A stretch of DNA of 64,000 nt from assembly GCA_963070105.1 (NCBI GenBank), contig OY718806.1, positions 8,781,365 to 8,845,364 on the forward strand, given 5' to 3'. Shown here piece by piece: positions 1 to 12,234 of this stretch (position 1 is the first letter of the stretch; each line of letters opens with the position of its first letter). This DNA comes from Litomosoides sigmodontis. Its lineage: Eukaryota; Nematoda; Chromadorea; Rhabditida; Onchocercidae. The translations under genes were made by a program, and so were the position numbers. Under the pieces are notes generated by a model. The model was given only the letters and a program-made list of their open reading frames with translations, had not been told where the DNA came from and ran no database searches.

Positions 1-288
1 TACATAAATTACTGTTATTTGTTCATAAAATCTACATAAATTACTGTTTTTATGAATAATATTCGGGACGAACACAACAAACCTAATGAGGGAATTTCAA
101 TAACACTGAACTGCGAACTCATTTCAAGCTCTATTACTGAAAGGGAAGCGCCCAGCATTTGGTTCCTTTGATAATTAGTACCGCGCACCATCATTCTTTG
201 CTGGATGTCAGTGCGTTTTCGCATCACTGACATCAATGGAAACCAAATGTTGTGTCGTAGAAACTTTAGCGCGTACGTAGTTCGGATG
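1..288. repeat. Duplicated segment A, copy 1
   Basis: Bases 1-288 reappear at about 1376-1650 in the same orientation with very few differences (for example TTTGCTGG against TTTGCCGG, and a 6-base difference near the right end). The left edge is a 32-bp unit beginning TACATAAATTACTG, present about one and a half times here. Near 205-234 each copy has a hairpin with GATGTCAGTG and CACTGACATC arms. Confidence 0.8.
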
Positions 289-625
289 AAGTGTTCCGCG
301 ATTGACACATTTCGCACTGATCATGAATGTTAAATCACCGGTCTTCATTGTTCCAATTTACCGGGATATTAATTACTGCCACACACTGCTCCGGTTTCTT
401 TAGGTGGATGAGATTTGCATCGTAGCACAATTTTACTTCATCATTTGCAGTATATTTGTCGCATATTAGATGAAAAAAAAATGTTGAAACTTAAATAAAT
501 AATATCATCACTTTGCTTGCTGCTTTCCAGTGTGCGTTCACACGTGTGAAACTGCGCTTCATTGTTCACATCCGTATTTTCATCGATTTACCGTTCCATC
601 GTAATATCCAACTCCTGGAACCGTT

Positions 626-689
626 AATTTAATGGCCTGCTCATGGTTTATCTATAGATTGAGTCAAATCGAACTCGAATCTTTTGTTT
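626..689. repeat. Duplicated segment B, copy 1
   Basis: About 63 bases starting AATTTAATGGCCTGCTCATG recur at 1236-1302 in direct orientation. The duplicated region therefore includes more than segment A. Confidence 0.75.
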
Positions 690-1235
690 TATCATAAAAT
701 TGCAAACTGATATTACGTAACGTAAAATGTGCGTACCGTCCGAGAAACCAGTACTGAAATTTCCGCCTGTTTGCATATTGTTTTTTCAACAATAATAGAA
801 GCCCCAAATACAGAGATCCTGTGCCACTTCCATGTGAATGTGTTTGGTCAAGTATATATATAATGACATTAACTTCTCCACACACTTTATAATAATTAAT
901 TTCCGATGTTTTGGCGTATGCTCGATGACTTTTTTTTTTTTTTAATTATTGCCCTTTCTCGACCGGAAAGGCAGCAATCTCGAAGGCCGTGCAATGTCTG
1001 CTTTAACCCACGGTATGTGTATCATGCACGAGTGTTTTCTTCGTGAATTATATTCATCACTGTGAACAAGTTCAGAAATTTCTGAACATTAAACCACCGA
1101 GGCGCTGATTTCCGCGTGGCATTTCAACAGTAAAAAAGCGCCTCAAAGTGGTACCAAATAAACATCTTTTTCTCCAACTTCATACATTTCCTCTATATCC
1201 TTCAATATAGCAGGGCATCTTCAATATAGCAGAGC

Positions 1236-1302
1236 ATAATTTAATGGCCTGCTCATGGTTTATCTATAGATTGAGTCAAATCGAACTCGAATCTTTTGTT
1301 AA
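1236..1302. repeat. Duplicated segment B, copy 2
   Basis: Direct repeat of 626-689. It is preceded by a short tandem motif (TTCAATATAGCAG twice at 1201-1232). Confidence 0.75.
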
Positions 1303-1341
1303 ACCATATGGTATGAGTTATGCAAATTAGTCACAAAATTT

Positions 1342-1650
1342 ACATAAATTACTGTTATTTGTTCATAAAATCTACATAAATTACTGTTATTTGTTCATAA
1401 AATCTACATAAATTACTGTTTTTATGAATAATATTCGGGACGAACACAACAAACCTAATGAGGGAATTTCAATAACACTGAACTGCGAACTCATTTCAAG
1501 CTCTATTACTGAAAGGGAAGCGCCCAGCATTTGGTTCCTTTGATAATTAGTACCGCGCACCATCATTCTTTGCCGGATGTCAGTGCGCTTTCGCATCACT
1601 GACATCAATGGAAACCAAATGTTGTGTCGTAGAAACTTTAGCGTAGTTCG
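1342..1650. repeat. Duplicated segment A, copy 2
   Basis: Second, nearly identical copy of segment A. Here the 32-bp left-edge unit is repeated once more than in copy 1, so the copies differ mainly by repeat number and a few substitutions. This implies a recent duplication or a dispersed element. Confidence 0.8.
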
Positions 1651-2710
1651 GTTATGAAAGAGTAACGTGTTGTTTGATTGTATATTGCACCCTTCACTGT
1701 TCGGTTTCGGTTTTTTTTTTTGCTTCGGAAATTTCTAAAAATAGTTTCTAGTCAAGGAAGACCACAATTCTGGTCAGTGGTTGTGGACAACGATCGCTAG
1801 AGTAAGAAAGGTTCGGTTCCTTTCCTATTTGGTTCAGATGCTCGTTCCTCTTACATATCAAGCAACACTTCAAACAAAAGGTAAATCTATTAAATTTCAA
1901 GTTCATACAAGCGTCACTTGCTAGTGTTGCCTGTATGAAATTGAAATTTAATCGTCACTCTTAATCATCGTCACTCTTAATCAATTCATTTACTGAGGAA
2001 GAAGCTGGCACAGTTATACACTTTCGAATGTATTTTAGCTTGCAATATTATTTAAGCTCTTGATGGTAATAAAAGAGTTACTGTAATGTGGTACAAAGAG
2101 TAGAACATTTTTTGATCGGTCGATTGCAAGCGGTTATTTCTGATCTAGTGGTCACTGACCAGCATAACATGATTACAGCTTTTGTCTCCTTAAACTGTTG
2201 CCTTCTGTAGAGATTTCTATCAGAGGTTACTGTACTGTGATGGTAAGAGTTTTCCGAGAGAAAATGAATTTGTTCTGAAATTACGCCACGGCATTCCTAT
2301 TGTGTTGTGTGATTTTTGAACAACTTTTAGCTTGTCGTGAAACGGCCACAGATTAACAAACCATCAAATTCTGGAGCTCAGCGTGCTAGATCTCATAGTG
2401 CAGTGCAAAAGGTCCTATGAGAACGTCACCATCCGGAGATGACGAGGACGACTTACGTCCCGATGTGAATTTGTTGAGATGTTAAGTATGAGAAAGCATG
2501 GTAGTTTGGGAGGTGAGAGACTGCTGAACAAATAACATATTGTGGCAGTTGCTAAACCTATAAGAATGCCTTTTTAGGGGGCATGGGATGCTAGTGAGTG
2601 GTTTTGATTCTGTATTGGAATTAAATTAGTAAGTGATTTGATAGTTCGTGGTGGCTGATAATCGTTTCTTAGTGCGGGTAAATAAGTAATGGTGGTGCTA
2701 GCGCAATGAA

Positions 2711-2737
<27 letters not shown>
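2711..2737. repeat. (CA)n microsatellite
   Basis: Uninterrupted CA dinucleotide run. A GT run lies about 100 bases downstream, so the two are potentially complementary. Confidence 0.9.
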
Positions 2738-2741
<4 letters not shown>

Positions 2742-2840
2742 GGCACGCACACACAACACGTAGTTAGAGAAGTTGGTCGATTCAGACAAACGCTAGGATA
2801 CGCGTTTCTTATGAATTATCTTTTGTATGTTGAAAGTATA

Positions 2841-2862
2841 CGTGTGTGTGTGTGTGTGTGTG
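2841..2862. repeat. (GT)n microsatellite
   Basis: Uninterrupted GT run of about 22 bases, 185 bases upstream of the PIG-N start region. Confidence 0.9.
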
Positions 2863-3033
2863 AGATTAAAACTTAGGTGCTTGATTTGCTGTGACTACGA
2901 AATAAATTTTGCAGAAACGAAGTTGTGTAGCATGTGAGAGGGATATGTGAATTGTTAAAGAAAAAACATTTGGAACGCTACGCCATGTTTTACAAATACT
3001 GATTGCATGGAATTGAAAGGAAAATCGGCAATG

Positions 3034-3039
3034 TTTCAG
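3034..3039 (+). promoter_or_regulatory. Candidate spliced-leader acceptor for PIG-N
   Basis: TTTCAG ends at 3039, seven bases before the PIG-N ATG at 3047. This is the nematode acceptor consensus, and no upstream cis-spliced coding exon was seen. It supports trans-splicing and the chosen start. Confidence 0.5.
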
Positions 3040-3046
3040 TTACTAT

Positions 3047-6000
3047 ATGCTACAAATACATGGCAAGCTAGCAATACTGGGTGTATTCGTGCATGCAGTG
3101 CTACTGTATTCAATATTTGATATATATTACACATCACCTTTGGTCACAGGCGTTCGTCCACATTCTATCACCACTGAAAAAGGCCTGGCTGATCGGCTAG
3201 TCATTTTTTCAGCAGGTATGTTTGTCCTGTTCACTGCTTTTGATAAAATGTGATTTTATCTTTTCTTCATATTATCATGAAATTATGTTCCCAGGTTTCT
3301 TGTCATGCACAAACAGTAGGATTTCAGGAGCTTTTGAAAAGTCAAATATATTTATACTGGTTTGCAGATGGTTTGCGAGCCGATACGTTCTTCACGTACC
3401 CTGAAAAGTCACCATTCTTACACGAAATTATTAATTCGGGCAAGGTGATGACTTAAATTCAACGAAACCGAACCAATTATTTATATTTACTATTAATGGT
3501 CCCGAGTACATAATGGTAAAAAACCCTTGAAAAGATTTCGCTTAAGGGGGATAAAAAGAGCTGTAGGAATAGTGGTGAAATCCTTGAGGTATATGTGTTT
3601 GTCGAAGACATTATTGTATGGAATCTATTGTTGTATGTTTTGTTATATGGAACCTATTTCTCAGGGTTGTTGGGGTGTAAGCCTAAGTCATGTGCCAACC
3701 GAATCACGTCCTGGTCACGTAGCAATGCTTGCTGGGTTTTTTGAAGATGTTAGTGCTGTTGCTCACGGTTGGAAACATAATCCTGTTCCATTTGATAGCA
3801 TCATCAATAGGTAAAACTCTAAAGCATGTGATACCTTTACTCATGCAATTTACCCTTTTTTGTTTTTAAAGTTCTCTCCTGTATTTAAAATGTAAGAAGC
3901 ACTCTGCAGCATCTAAACCAAATAAAATCTAATCATCAAAAGAAAATTCTAACAGTTATACTGCAGGTCGCGCGAAGCATTTGCTTTTGGTAGCCCGGAC
4001 GTTGTCTCGATATTCACAAATGATGTCGTCCACGCTACTGCAACGGTTTATTCCTCCAGGTTAGAAGATTTCCAGCAGGACGACGCCTCACAGCTGGACA
4101 GATGGGTATTCAGAGCAATGGAAGTAAGTTATTGTAGTACATATTTTATGAACTTTCAATGTTATTTGAAGGCTTTAACATGCTGTAATAGCAGTAAATG
4201 AGGTAAAAGTCTCAATTTAGGAACTCCTCAACGGTACAGATGTGACTATTACGAAACGCTTGGCATCAGATCGCCTTGTATTCTTCCTGCATTTACTGGG
4301 GTTGGATACAAATGGACACGGTTATAAACCCCAGTCAGATAAGTATATTAATAATATTGCAGTTGTTGATGCAGGAATTGCGAAAGTGGTACAGTTACTG
4401 AACGATTTCTATGATGATAACAGGTTCATCTTTTTTACCAAACGAAATTTAGGCAATTAAGATCGATTTGTTAAAAGCATTGACTGTTGTCGGAATTGTA
4501 GCTTTGGACGCTGATAGCACAATCATCAGTGATAAGTGGCGTCGTTGTTAGCATTAATTTTTTCCCTTTTTCATAGTCCTACTCTATTTTTTGATATTAT
4601 CAGCTTTTCTATTTTGATAGATTTAGGACAGCCTTCTTGTTCACCTCAGATCATGGAATGACAGATTGGGGTTCACATGGTGCCGGTACAGAAGCCGAAC
4701 TGACTACACCGTTAGTGATTTGGGGTTGTGGTGTACGTGGCAGCACTGTGAGGAATAAAGTTAGTCAGGTAGGTTCTTTTTCCCAGCCTTTGTTTTTGTT
4801 TTGCACATTCACAATTACTGCACTTTTTGTGTTTAAGAATAGCTTGCTTAAAAATGTTGCTATTTTATTTAAGATTGATTTGTCACCACTGATGTCTGCT
4901 TTGCTTGGTTGTCCGATTCCAATGAATAGTTTTGGCACTGTACCATTACATCTATTGAATGCAACGCCGAAATACAAATTTATGGTGGCATACGCTAACT
5001 TTAAGCAGGTCTGTAATGAATTTTCAATTAACAACCTCAAGCTTGGCCATATATTACTAATACCTTGTGTAATCTTCTGCCATTACTGGTGCCTCTTTTT
5101 TCTCTCCAACTGTGCATTTTATAAAGACCTTTAGTTCCACTAATACCAAGAAAAAGATTTAGTTATTATTAAAACACAAGGTTTTTTTCACGAACTAATA
5201 ATTTTTGTGACAGTAGATGTGAAGCTTACTTTTTCCAGATGTTGGAGCAATTTACTCTAAAGAAGAATGAAAAAAAAGCTCGTTCTTTGCCTTTTATGTT
5301 TCATGATTTTGACCAACTCCATCCAAACATATTGCCCATTATTGAAAGCGAAATCGAAAGACTTGTGACGCAAAATAGGTTAGTTTTAAATGAAATGGTT
5401 TAATCTTTGCTTTTGGCTAATGTACACTGCCTTCTACATGTAACCGGCGCCGTCTAGGTATGTATTGTATTTAATGGCCATCTGTCTACAGGTTTGACGC
5501 AGCTATATCAGTATGTATGAGGTGGATTCCAGTTCTTCGAACTGGTTTAATCTATTTTCATCGTCATGATCAAACTCTCTTAGGAATTGCTGTGGCTTCA
5601 ACGTTCATCACATGGATGTTATGCGTTTATTTTATCACATTGAAGTAAAAATTTTTCATATAAATTAAATCTTGAAATATATTATATGCCTGCAAAATAT
5701 AACTTGATTAAACAATTTGATTAAACAACTATTGAAGATACGATGACAAATATTCTGAAGGAAAAATTATAGTGGTGGTTGGCATCGTAAGTCTTTTCAG
5801 GATTATAACTTCTCCGCGTTCAATTTTCTTTTCAGGGGTTCTGCCACAATTTTGGAGGATGACAGTGTGTTAATTCTAAGCCTGAAGCAATTTGCTGTTG
5901 TTGGCTCCATGTTTAGCTTATTATTGCTTTGTGGACTGCCGTTTACGCATGTCTTATATCTGATACTTCCTATATATCTTTCATGCGTTTGCTATAATAG

Positions 6001-8349
6001 GGTTTACGATATATTTGGTTTTAATGTGGAAAATTTTATCACTAATTGGTATTTAATTCAATTTCCAGAAATAAGAAGAAAATGGTTTTTGCTGTGCACT
6101 TCTTGGTTGTTGTTAGCTCTTTCATTTGGTAAGCTTTGTATTATAAAGAGAGCGATAGGTTTCTGTGTGTTACTATGGCCTTACCATAAAACTGAATTAC
6201 GAATCAACTTAAATATCTTTCGAACGTAATGATTTGAAGTATTTCATTTGTCGTTTTATGGGCAAATATTTGACAGAAAAATTGGATTCAGACTCGTAGT
6301 ATTAAATTTTATTTTTTTATAAGTGAATACTAGTGAATACTAACAATTTTAGTTGTGTTTTAGTTATAATTCTTGCGATCATTGTTTCCGCATTCATTTA
6401 TCGTCCAATATTATCGATAGAATTCTTGGTCTTAGGTTTAGTTCCAGCGTTAAGACATGGAGAAAATCAAGATGTAGTTAAATGGTAAGTATTTGAATTT
6501 CATATTTACTTTTATGTAGGGAACTGCATAAAATTCATTAAACTTCAACAATCATATGATGGAGGTTTTATAAGTTCCATTATGGAAGAGAAAATATCAC
6601 TGCTGTTAATTTAGCTGCAATAACTACAATACTATCCGATATTTACTATTCCGTTAACACCTTTAAATGATTGTTGCTAAAGTTTCAATTTGTCTGTTAC
6701 TGTTTCCGTTTAGGAAACGGTTGTGGTTGATGTGTTGTTTGGCTATTGCTATATATCCACAGTTCCCGGTAGTTGGACAAACTCCACTACCCACGGTTTG
6801 TGCATTATCGTCTTTCTTTACCTCACTTTTAATTTTCTGGATTTCTACTTTCTCGATACTGTCATCAGCAAAAGTGCTGTTCCGGTACCACTCGGCTTTA
6901 CATCTTTTTGCTACAGTCGTCGTAATTCTTGTGGACGCTTTCAGGGATTATAAGGTTTGAATTTATATAATTGGGAAGAATGTTTTTAGGAATTAGTTTT
7001 GTTTCCAGAAAGCCTTTTTCCTGCGAATCTGAATAAAATATTGTGTCATATTATACTTTCGATTAGTGGTGAATGATGAAGTTGTTGGATGGATATTGTG
7101 AGCAGTATAAGTCATTATTTATGGTAATAACATGTATCGTTTTAGTTGTTATTAATGGTGCTACGCTCAATTTGTTGGATATCAATTCCTGTAGCAGCAA
7201 TTTTACCGCTCTTATCATCTCAATCAGTTATCACTCGCCTCATGTGCTGGTTCTCATCTATTATGTTACCATACGCTTTACTAAGTTTATCATACGAATC
7301 ATCATTTATGTTGCTTCTGTTTATTCTTCTGGTTATGTACGTTCGATTGGAATTTGGACACATGAGTGATGATGAATTTCTAGCTATGGTATTGCCGGAA
7401 CGTAATACTGATACGAAACTAATAGTAGGTCGGTCGTTTATTAACTTGAATTTAACTTAATGTAGGAAGCCTCTTCTTTTAGCTTTAATGAGATTTCGAT
7501 ATCTGCAGGTTTTGTCGCTCCGATGACCATAATCTTCATTTCAGGTGTCAGCGATACGAATTTCATTGAATGGCTGCAAGGCTTAAATTTGATTATCCTT
7601 ATCGAGGCAGCTTTCTTCGGTACGGGTAATATCGCCTCATTAAACAGTTTTAATCCATCGTTTTTACGATGCTTTATATCTGTATTTTCCCCGTTTACTA
7701 TGACAGCTATGTTAATTTTCAAAATATCGTTACCAATTCTGGCTGTTGCCTTTACATACGCCGTTATTGTGCGGTTAAAAAAGATCTTAATTGCGAAATT
7801 ATCGATGATACTGCTAATCATTTCCGATGCAATGGCTCTGGTAATTTTTGCAAATTTTTTCAATTTTAGCTTAATCTTGTCGAAGTTATTGAACTTTCCA
7901 ACTGAAGGTATTAACTCTAACATCATTTTAATACGTAATGCTGCAAGATCATGATAAATTTCTCATGCGGGATCGGTTTCCAATATTGTCGGTGTAATTG
8001 AGATGCAATTCCATCTTAATCATAAATTATATCCTAAGAGCATCATAATTTCTTGTATCCTGAGGAGCTCGGATGTATCTTGCAAATATGTCGGCTTGTA
8101 GTTAACCAAAATTAATTTTAGATCTTCTTCTTTCGGCTAGTGGATGAAGGAAGTTGGATGGACATTGGTAACAGTATAAGTCATTATTCGGTATGCATGT
8201 TATTGACTGTTATAGTATATCTTTTGTTGAATTTGACTGAGTATTTACTTCCTCTTTCACTGAGTAAAGTGATGTTCAGTGATAAAACGATATTCGAATG
8301 GAAACCTCTAAAGTCTCGAGCTTTAAGATTAAAGAAAGATATCGTTTAA
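3047..8349 (+). CDS. PIGN: GPI ethanolamine phosphate transferase 1 (PIG-N)
   Basis: PIG-N adds ethanolamine phosphate to the first mannose of the GPI-anchor precursor in the ER. I built 15 exons whose phases all agree: 3047-3215, 3368-3444, 3665-3810, 3967-4123, 4221-4423, 4627-4768, 4874-5008, 5239-5378, 5492-5644, 5836-6128, 6364-6484, 6714-6954, 7146-7424, 7466-7840, 8122-8349. They encode 952 residues, close to the human length. A signal-anchor helix lies at about residues 8-25. The alkaline-phosphatase-like catalytic fold shows SADGLRAD (Asp57), [10 protein letters not shown] (nucleophile Thr94), GLDTNGHG (Asp212, His216) and [10 protein letters not shown] (Asp259, His260). Many membrane helices follow, with the family signatures [13 protein letters not shown] and DIGNSISHY near the C-terminus. 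The start follows a TTTCAG acceptor by 7 bases. The least certain joins are the weak TTTAAG acceptor at 4873 and the borders around 6954-7146. Confidence 0.93.
7053..7135 (+). pseudogene. Decayed copy of the last PIG-N exon inside an intron
   Basis: This stretch of the 6955-7145 intron closely matches the start of the true last exon near 8127-8205. Shared blocks include a TTGGATGGA core and a 17-base identity in CAGTATAAGTCATTATT. Read in the matching frame, the copy has a stop (TGA at the position after GGATATTG) and small indels, so it cannot replace the real exon. It looks like a partial internal duplication that has decayed. Confidence 0.6.
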
Positions 8350-9508
8350 CTCTCTTTCAAGTGCACGGATTTCCGAAAAACTGTTACGAAAAATCGAGGT
8401 AGGAATGTTCTGCATTTAACGCATGCACAATAATATATATGAATAGCATGACTTGTTTGAAATGTTAATGGTTAATTAAAAGTGTGAATGTTAAATCTGT
8501 CATACACTCAGTAGCAGTGGCTGTGATTTTACCTGTATGACGTAGGTTATTCCAATGATTCATTGCAGTACTTTCCTATGATACCCTACGTGAGCAGAAT
8601 ATAATGTTGATTCCAGCCGTCGAACAAACTCATTCAATTCATTTGTTGGTTATTGCGCATACTTTTTAAATTTCTATTACCTAAAGGCGCATTCCGAGAT
8701 TTATAGTGAAGTCATATATCCTTCACCTGAAGCTATGAACCATGTGTGTCATTCACTAGGTAGTAAATAATGAAGCACTAACGCACGTACAATGCGTTAC
8801 GGTTGTACTGTATTGTGCTTTGCCTTATCATTATAATGAAATTGTAACATGAATAAAAACGTGAGAAGGTCGGTATCTTAAAAGAACTCCTAGTTCGCTC
8901 CAACATTGTAACTCACATTCTTTTGATAGACCAGTTAATTCAGACTGCTTTCTTACTCTGAGAAAGGCGTAAATGTTATCAAATTGTTTTATGTTCCGGT
9001 GACTTTCTTGAAGATGTCGAGTGTTTATGTATAAAAATTTCCTAACCCTTAAGAAATAAGGCAAATTTTATTGCTAAACTACAAAGTTATCACTTCTTAC
9101 AACTGATGGCGTCGAGAAGGAATTCATACACAATACACTGCAGTGTGCAATAACGAATTTTGATGTTAATGTCTGAATGTTTGAGCACATAGTAGCTTGA
9201 CAATGTGTACAACTTTTTATTACGCTATGTGCATCCCCATAAAGCTTAAACATCACTGCAAAAATCAAACCCAGTAAAATGGAAGGATACTCACGGACAC
9301 AAGATATAAGAGAATGGGAGTGTGAGGTTATAACTTTTTATTACACTAGCAACGAACAATCACCATTTGTTGATGTGAGAATCGTAAGCACAAATCATAT
9401 TTTTCCCCAAAGACGTTCAATGTAAAAATTAACTCGGAAGCGAATTTCATTTCATTTAGAATTAAACTTAAAGGAAGTAAAAAGAGATGAGTATAAACAA
9501 AATAATAG
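8350..9508. other. Intergenic region between convergent PIG-N and ARPC5
   Basis: About 1.2 kb holding the two 3' untranslated regions. Short open frames are present but none has conserved motifs, matching splice sites or a usable start context. I see no RNA gene. Confidence 0.5.
9337..9342 (-). terminator. Possible poly(A) signal of ARPC5
   Basis: AATAAA on the minus strand, about 167 bases past the ARPC5 stop. This is the nearest exact hexamer I noticed. Confidence 0.3.
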
Positions 9509-10787
9509 TTACAACCTCTGTCGATCACAAAATACACGAATTATAGCACCATACCCACCACGAGCTAGCACCTGAAATATTACTGAACTTATTAAAACCA
9601 AACACAACGTGAAGCTAGCATAGGATATTGACAAAACAAAACATTGTTTCCTATTGTTAACTGAACTTTCATTATACCCCCTAATATTTGCTTGCGGTTC
9701 CCATATTTCAAAACAGTCGGACGTACGTGCCGTAACATTTAGAGTATGTATTACCATAATTAAAATGAATCTAATGTGGAGCAAAGCAACAATCAACATC
9801 AGAAATAGGAGGACCTGTATGGGTAAACCATGAGAAATGCCTAGAACATCAGATTTTCGCAACAATTAGCTTCATTTAATTTAAAAAAACAGCACTTGTG
9901 GAAATACTCCAGAAAGAAAAACCAAGATGGCCTTGACTAAGTTACCTGAGCGTGCCACGACAACAGATATTGACAAGTTGCATTGTCAGCGTGAGTCTCC
10001 ATTGCCTTATATATGAACTTCATTAAAAGGTTTACTTCATCATCTGTTAAAGTTTTGACGATACCTTCGATATCCGCAGTCTTTATATTCATCAAAACCT
10101 TCGTTACGAGAGCAGTTGAACGATCTTTTATTGCCTACAATACGACTTTCATTTCTGCTACGCAGTTCGTAAATTCGTTGAAATATTTAAGGTACGAATT
10201 AAAAGTCCAAGCAAATCCTAGGAACCACAATTTGGTGACAAACTTTCGGCGTATCGCTACTCCTCTCAATATCGATTACCTCCTGCAAAAGATCTAAGAA
10301 ACGTTTCTCAATCTTCTCAGAAAACCGGATGTAGAAGGATTCTATAGAATCAATAGAGCAAACCGGACCAAGTGAAACCACCATATTACGTATCTAACCA
10401 TTACCTACGGAACTTCTGAACGAGCAGCAATACATACAAAATCACTAACTTCATACTGACAAATATTTCTGCTCTCCTCATTCCATCTTGCTTCGCTCCA
10501 GAAATTGAATCGTTGATTTAAAAAACAACAGTCAATGCAGAGAAAAAACGAGAAAAAACATCGAATATTAGTTCAAGGTAAACCTGATTTTTGCACTTCA
10601 ATGGAGGATTTGATAATGACGCTTTCAATGCTTCTTGCAATTTGGCCGACTGCAACAACTGATTAACGAGTCGTTCATCTGGTCCAATTCCGGGGGTTTC
10701 TCCGTCTTCACAATCCACAAATTTTTCTGGATCGAAAGCATCGACATCCAACTTCCGATAACTCGTATTTTCGAGATTCTTTGCCAT
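9509..10787 (-). CDS. ARPC5: Arp2/3 complex subunit 5 (p16-Arc)
   Basis: ARPC5 is the smallest subunit of the seven-protein Arp2/3 complex, which nucleates branched actin filaments. Three exons fit in phase: 10787-10584, 10134-9946 and 9571-9509. They encode 151 residues, the usual family length. The N-terminus carries the family pattern YRKLDVDAFDPEKFVD followed by an acidic GPDE segment. The middle exon has the helical repeat region with LLMKFIYKAME and LLSWHAQ. The C-terminus is GGYGAIIRVFCDRQRL, matching the conserved GGxGxIxRVL end. A TTTCAG acceptor (on + at 10814-10819) lies 25 bases before the ATG with no intervening ATG, suggesting spliced-leader addition. A possible AATAAA signal lies at 9337-9342. 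The gene is convergent with PIG-N and divergent from HCF-1. Confidence 0.94.
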
Positions 10788-12234
10788 TCTTTGCTAGCAA
10801 TGCAAACTGCCTTCTGAAACAAGCACAATTCATAAGAAAACACGTCTGGAACTGGATCGCAAGAAAAAACAATGAATTATGACGGATGGACCATTTCTGC
10901 CATCGATGTGAACTGGGAAATATTGAAAATCATATAATTCCATGATTTGAAGTAATTGCACCTCGTCGAACTCATTTTACTGTCCGCGACTTCAGCGTAC
11001 AATGATTTGGTGAGAAAATGTGAGGTAAATAATACCAAAACACTCCACGTATTACCGGAGCACTCCACATATTATCGGGACGCCCACATGTTATCGGAAC
11101 ACCCCACGCGTTACCGGAACAAACCACGTGTTACCTGAACCCATAACCTAGACCGCACTAAGCTACTACTTTATCCTGCGCTGCGCCTGACAGAACTATC
11201 TGAGCAGCACACTGTCCTCTTCAACCAGACGAGAAAAGAAAGGAGAAATATGATTTGCTCGACAAGCAGCTGGAAATGGTTGTAGCAAGAAATTTGCGGT
11301 TAGGATTGCGTGGGAGGCGAGTGTGCGTGATCGCATAAATTGGGTGTTGTGCTTATTTGGCCCTCATTTTCTCGAGTTGTGGCGTCTGTGAGTGGTCGAA
11401 TTTAGCTTAACGTCACACCTGAATTTAAACATTGTTTGAACTTCGCGTATTGAAGTAAGTCGCCCAAGGGTATGTTTTACGCTAGGGTATTTTCACGTTT
11501 CGTATTTAACCAATTTACGTACGGTAAGTACATCATACTGATATTTCGAGACAACGTTGTCCTGATAGAATTTGGTGGAACTGGAGTCTCTGAAGAAGAA
11601 ACTTTGGTTTCGAAGAAAAGGAAGATGGGAAGTACCACTGGGTGAAGTAACTTCTTTCAACAAATATTGAATATCATTTCCATCATCATCGGAAATACGT
11701 ATTACTTCTTTCTCACAGATTGTGTTTATAACAGTGATTCAGTTTCTCAATATTCTATTCATGAGAAACGTTTTAAATGAGAATTGTTCAATACTTCGAA
11801 AAACACATTTCATCATAGTTGTTTCCTTACCACTCTATTATATTTTAAAAAATTTTGATTCCTACAATATAATCTACGATGGTCGTAGATCCGTGAACTG
11901 TAATTGCTATTCTTCTTCCTACTGCTTTGCATCTGGACAGTTACCGTGCACTCTAACACTTTTCTATGCATTTACTGCGCTTGCTTATGTGCCTGTGTGC
12001 TGCAATTTTCACTTGCAATAATTTGATAAAAAACTGTAAATGATTAGCATGAAAATTTAGAGAATTCTAACTTGTAAAGTTAGAATAGAAAGACGCTTAA
12101 GTTTAGCATGATTTCCGTTTACAATAAATTATTTGTAGTATCTAAACAAACAGATATTGCTTAAATCAAAAAATTTATTTAACTTTATTTTCCAAGATCG
12201 TATGACTTATGTTTGTAATCTCAGGTGCTGAACA
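10788..12234. other. Intergenic region between divergent ARPC5 and HCF-1
   Basis: About 1.4 kb that must hold the promoters of both flanking genes. It contains a cluster of degenerate 20-bp repeats at 11040-11142. The open frame at 11722-12021 has no recognisable motif or splice support and is not called. Confidence 0.45.
11040..11142. repeat. Five degenerate 20-bp tandem repeats
   Basis: Five consecutive units share the pattern CCACRYRTTAYCGGAACA with point differences: CCACGTATTACCGGAG, CCACATATTATCGGGA, CCACATGTTATCGGAA, CCACGCGTTACCGGAA and CCACGTGTTACCTGAA. The region is GC-richer than its surroundings. The units recall clustered binding sites, but no factor can be named from sequence alone. 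Confidence 0.75.

Larger units (their letters stand above)
1..3046. other. Gene-free flank with duplicated segments
   Basis: No coding exon is supported. The short minus-strand open frames at 15-317 and 1387-1608 are the same sequence twice and result from the duplication described separately. Dinucleotide runs lie near 2711-2737 and 2841-2862. Confidence 0.5.

Noticed and set aside
7441..7926. 161-residue minus-strand open frame
   Set aside because: Exact antisense of the PIG-N exon 7466-7840, whose plus-strand frame matches the family.
11722..12021. 99-residue open frame upstream of HCF-1
   Set aside because: No motif, no splice support and typical of AT-rich chance frames.
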